Program-made: the position numbers and the translations under genes
Source: Planctomycetota bacterium
Lineage (GTDB): Bacteria > Planctomycetota > UBA8742 > UBA2392
Direction of reading: 5' to 3'
Assembly: GCA_020848275.1 (NCBI GenBank)
Contig: JADLAK010000085.1
Span: 48,080 to 112,079, forward strand
Length of the DNA: 64,000 bases
The notes under the pieces: generated by a model
Seen by the model: only the letters and a program-made list of their open reading frames with translations
The model's database searches: none
Told to the model about the DNA's origin: nothing
In this document: piece after piece, positions 62,301 to 64,000 of the stretch
Layout: every line of letters starts with the position of its first letter
How positions within the stretch are numbered: position 1 is the stretch's first letter

Positions 62301-62503
62301 TCGTCGACCAGCTAACGGGCATCCGCTTGTTCCCGCCGGAGATTTACTACCTGACGTATATCCCCAGTCTCAAGGGCCGCGACCTGTACATGCTCGCGCT
62401 CGATATCGCCGTGCCCGCGGTGCTGTGGAGCTTCGGCTGCGGCATTTTGCCCGCGCTTGCCGCCGCCCGCAAAGACCCCATCGAAGCGTTGCACAATGAA
62501 TGA
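59327..62503 (+). CDS. FtsX/LolC-type ABC transporter permease with large extracytoplasmic insert
   Basis: 1058 residues. Four hydrophobic helices (1-150) precede a LolC/MacB-like start (SLRYLRRRVISLLSVIGIAM) and first permease helix (GVFVLILVNSVMTGFQ). Then comes an unusually large soluble insert (about 205-900) with helical, charged sequence. The C-terminal FtsX domain has three helices (IIGLIVAFILFLAGVLIIIV, then KDIGILKALGHSPWGIRSVF, ending LAAARKDPIEALHNE, the classic FtsX tail). Typical LolC/E are about 400 residues. No ABC ATPase gene follows, unlike the usual operon, so the partner is elsewhere. The stop overlaps the next frame as ATGA. Confidence 0.8.
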   Translation: MILFRALAFLCFILLLAGMGVWQFDHIARALADAPGMPGLAFVLAGAPILLAVTWFIDAKLRGNARMIAFGVAGLPVLPATALIAGALHAIMGGGHGRRIWTVGLTVGGLIGFNIAVALLGALLVADGAAGLALGVTTIKLEFFLVADYFLCRSVVHYFTSGASAFVSLRYLRRRVISLLSVIGIAMGVFVLILVNSVMTGFQTDFREQVRGSLSHLLVRFDSGRLHPSMMVKDELEWAEYVRRLESDDKLKPVWNTLLADAIKRYRDDTREGKQLADEIDGPEADPAGPQPADASEKSLLKRLRTGRGVIAKVQEYLRQGGELTTPRGVYLYGKAPANEREREALDAEIREGWFYPVFRKQMMEEFARAERVLRAHKDAQGQSDIQGVSWRVFSKTFIAPKYVTADLPIAELVGVDVSHETEISELGQYVAAAEVESFKRRYVQAPLQQMLGATLGFETAESSKDFGPVAFNYTAQGKGDSYPRDMARQLKLRRLTSSADKVMWNEFDAIRFWPQTPGKRLYERAKAAYKAAGRTEDLPGLRKIVAEAERDLRAIIDAELAKAPPATEEEAGGRVGCMYIRDWILTGTGASDAMMRRLVREYHDRLAEISKETDVPEEQAKWVGALSLKFRDATEAARAEITDPKADEVKREEALRKLVETYSALVNGALKETEEKGWEVHFKLKDNLDTRLDPVEQLPYSPRAFLPRPMPLSYAAAFFDKRAGTVAARQDAYRKVLPLRTSMGDTETAADYLARATKEGERPLDGSAPGVILGDALAESALLGGVQVGDTIALTIPRIYRDEDGRLVPKAIEARFVVTAFFHSGLYEDNFGRIYCDFDELAKLLADSETRYTVGARFKDYSPYEGDNGSAKLKKEISDTLRRERVNFVSVGVWEDEKRSLLEAVNREKAIIGLIVAFILFLAGVLIIIVVYQLVSEKIKDIGILKALGHSPWGIRSVFMFNALFIGLFGAAIGCAMGIAGSEYLNVIEDFVDQLTGIRLFPPEIYYLTYIPSLKGRDLYMLALDIAVPAVLWSFGCGILPALAAARKDPIEALHNE

Positions 62504-62595
62504 CGTGGCTGGGGCCGTTGAGCCACACACTGTTGCAGTTGACAAATGCCCGGTCTCGCGGCGAGATATCCCGACTTCAAACGGGCGGGGCACAT

Positions 62596-63720
62596 ATGGG
62601 CAACGGTCTTAAACCGGCGACGGATCGTCGTGCGGCTCGTCTCTGGATCATGTTCCTGATTGCGATGGGCGTGTGCCTGCCCACGGTGTTCGGCCATGCC
62701 GACATCCTGGCGCAGAACCCGGCCGCGGCGCCCAAGGCCGATGAAAAAGACGACGACAAGGACGACCCGAAAGCCGAGCCGCCCAAGGAAGCCCCCAAGC
62801 CCGAGCCCGCCGGGCCCGTCGAAAAACCGGCCATCAAGATCGACGGCAAAGTCACCGTCGGCATTTACCTGACGCAGGTCAAAAATTTCAGCCTGGCCAG
62901 CAACGAATTCCTGGTCGAGTTCTGGATCTGGTATCGCTGGAAGGGCGACAATTTCGACCCGCTCAAGACGATGGAAATCGTCAACGGCAAACAGGAGAAC
63001 GTCAGCAACCAGGGCAGCGAGATACTCCCAACGGGCGAGAACTACGCCTGGGCCAAGGTGCTGGCGAGCGTGAAGCAGTTCTTCGACGTCGCGCGTTTTC
63101 CGCTCGATAACCACGTCATGTCGATCATGATCGAAGATGGCGAGGACAATTCGATCACGCGCTTTGAGCCCGATGTCAAAAATTCGAAATTCGCGCCCGA
63201 CGTGCAGGTCCCGGGCTGGGACGTCGTGAGCAGCCAATCTATCGTTGCGGACCACAAGTTCGAAAGCAACCTCGGCGACAACTCCAAAGGCGCTGACGCG
63301 CTGAGCACTTATTCGCAGTTCGCCTTCAACCTGAACCTCAAGCGCCCCGGGCTGGCCTACTTCTTCAAGCTGTTCTGGAGCATCTTCCTCGCCACGCTGA
63401 TCGGCTTCATGGCGTTGCTGGTCAAACCCACGGACCTCGACCCGCGCTTTGGTCTTGGCGTCGGCGCGATTTTCGCCGCCAGCGCCAGCGCTTACGTCAT
63501 CAACAGCGCCCTGCCGCCGACCAACATCATGACGCTGTCGGACAAGATCAACATGCTCGCCATCGCCTTCATCTTCTGCAGCATGCTGATTTCGGTCGTC
63601 TCGTTGCGCCTCATTTACATGGGCAAGGAGCGGCCGTCGGTGCTTCTCGACCGCATCGGCATCGTCCTGCTGGTCATCTTCTACGGCATCGGCAATTTCA
63701 TCATGGTGACAACGGCCTAG
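62596..63720 (+). CDS. Pentameric ligand-gated ion channel homologue
   Basis: 374 residues from ATG 62596, which gives a signal peptide (RLWIMFLIAMGVCLPTVFG); an upstream ATG (62500) overlapping the previous stop would bury it. A Lys/Asp/Pro-rich linker leads to an extracellular beta domain (VGIYLTQVKNFSLASNEFLV, FDVARFPLDNHVMSIMIEDG), followed by four membrane helices (LAYFFKLFWSIFLATLIGFM, GLGVGAIFAASASAYVINSA, INMLAIAFIFCSMLISVVSL, RIGIVLLVIFYGIGNFIMVT). This is the pLGIC plan of GLIC/ELIC and nicotinic receptors. As in other prokaryotic members there is no Cys-loop disulfide. Ligand and ion selectivity cannot be read from sequence. Confidence 0.75.
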   Translation: MGNGLKPATDRRAARLWIMFLIAMGVCLPTVFGHADILAQNPAAAPKADEKDDDKDDPKAEPPKEAPKPEPAGPVEKPAIKIDGKVTVGIYLTQVKNFSLASNEFLVEFWIWYRWKGDNFDPLKTMEIVNGKQENVSNQGSEILPTGENYAWAKVLASVKQFFDVARFPLDNHVMSIMIEDGEDNSITRFEPDVKNSKFAPDVQVPGWDVVSSQSIVADHKFESNLGDNSKGADALSTYSQFAFNLNLKRPGLAYFFKLFWSIFLATLIGFMALLVKPTDLDPRFGLGVGAIFAASASAYVINSALPPTNIMTLSDKINMLAIAFIFCSMLISVVSLRLIYMGKERPSVLLDRIGIVLLVIFYGIGNFIMVTTA

Positions 63721-63904
63721 GGCTGCAACGCTGGATTTCAACCCCGCCCGCCATAGCGTTCAGGCCGAGCCGCAAGGCTGGGACTGAAAATGAAGCTACG
63801 CCCGCGATGGGGTGAGACCCGTGGCGCGGGGGTTTCCCGCTTGCGGCTGTCGCCCAAACCCGGTCCTGATGGACCAATGCTGCGGGATTAGGAGAAAAAA
63901 GTGA

Positions 63905-63973
63905 AAGGCGGATCGTTCTGTTGGCCGATTGGGTGATGTCGAGTCAGCCCAAACCACAGAGAGGATCCGCCTT
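63905..63973. other. Three-tier stem-loop at the window edge
   Basis: Nested complementary arms: AAGGCGGATC/GATCCGCCTT (63905-63914, 63964-63973), TCTGT/ACAGA (63917-63921, 63956-63960) and TTGGG/CCCAA (63929-63933, 63948-63952). It lies in the 280-nt gap after the channel gene and just before what may be a new gene starting near 63973. A structured leader, attenuator or transposon end is possible. Confidence 0.45.
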
Positions 63974-64000
63974 GTCCTATCCTATCGGAAATTCCCGGCC

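Overview
This is high-GC bacterial DNA. Paired DUF1800/DUF1501 secreted proteins, FG-GAP, TPR and Kelch/Fn3 secreted proteins, a class III cyclase fused to an NTPase and TPRs, and many predicted lipoproteins suggest a Planctomycetota-like bacterium or a neighbouring lineage. No rRNA or ribosomal protein gene is present to settle this, so the assignment is an inference. TGA is an ordinary stop codon here (for example the ATGA overlaps at 1602, 6068 and 62500).

Layout. (1) 1-8754 is a five-gene defence operon: a type III restriction subunit (cut by the window edge), a RibD-like deaminase fused to a RecG-C-like ATPase, a beta-class DNA methyltransferase, a DUF429 protein and a RelE-like/UvrD helicase fusion. 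Three of the four junctions overlap by 4 nt. The fourth holds a cluster of TATCCGGA palindromes. (2) 8927-17947 has a secreted FG-GAP gene with an in-frame TGA, a cyclase-NTPase-TPR signalling protein and a 1494-residue Fn3/LamG/Kelch lipoprotein. (3) 18349-21420 is an accessory cassette: DUF932, zinc ribbon, GHKL ATPase, followed by palindrome-rich non-coding DNA. (4) 22103-29310 holds a shortened secreted protein, a multicopper oxidase behind a Fur-like box, a zinc-knuckle repeat protein, a broken NmrA-like gene, an FNT channel and the DUF1800/DUF1501 pair. (5) 29308-36689 has a 180-bp MITE-like element, a hybrid histidine kinase, a frameshifted glyoxalase gene, a TDT transporter with a small membrane partner, and a NarX/NarL-like two-component pair. 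(6) 37045-39925 is a metabolic trio: PLP enzyme, SCP2-like protein, FAD oxidase. (7) 40263-47298 is a second accessory island (clamp-like protein, RecB/Cas4-like nuclease, lipoproteins, two small HTH proteins). It ends at the 3' end of a tRNA-Lys gene. (8) 47424-63720 looks like chromosomal backbone: tRNA-Lys, a UbiD decarboxylase, TPR protein, TatA, tRNA-Leu, an isoaspartyl peptidase, diheme cytochrome c, lysyl-tRNA synthetase, an FtsX-type permease and a pentameric ligand-gated-channel homologue. A small GxxExxY gene inside 30-bp inverted repeats is inserted in it.

The most interesting items are the deaminase-ATPase fusion in the restriction-modification operon, the inverted-repeat GxxExxY cassette, the GTAGGAC-N25-GTCCTAC element shared by two anion-transporter genes, the TATCCGGA palindrome cluster, the MITE that supplies stop codons to two convergent genes, and the two accessory islands with a common GAAAGGAG Shine-Dalgarno style. 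No integrase, CRISPR array or rRNA gene was found.
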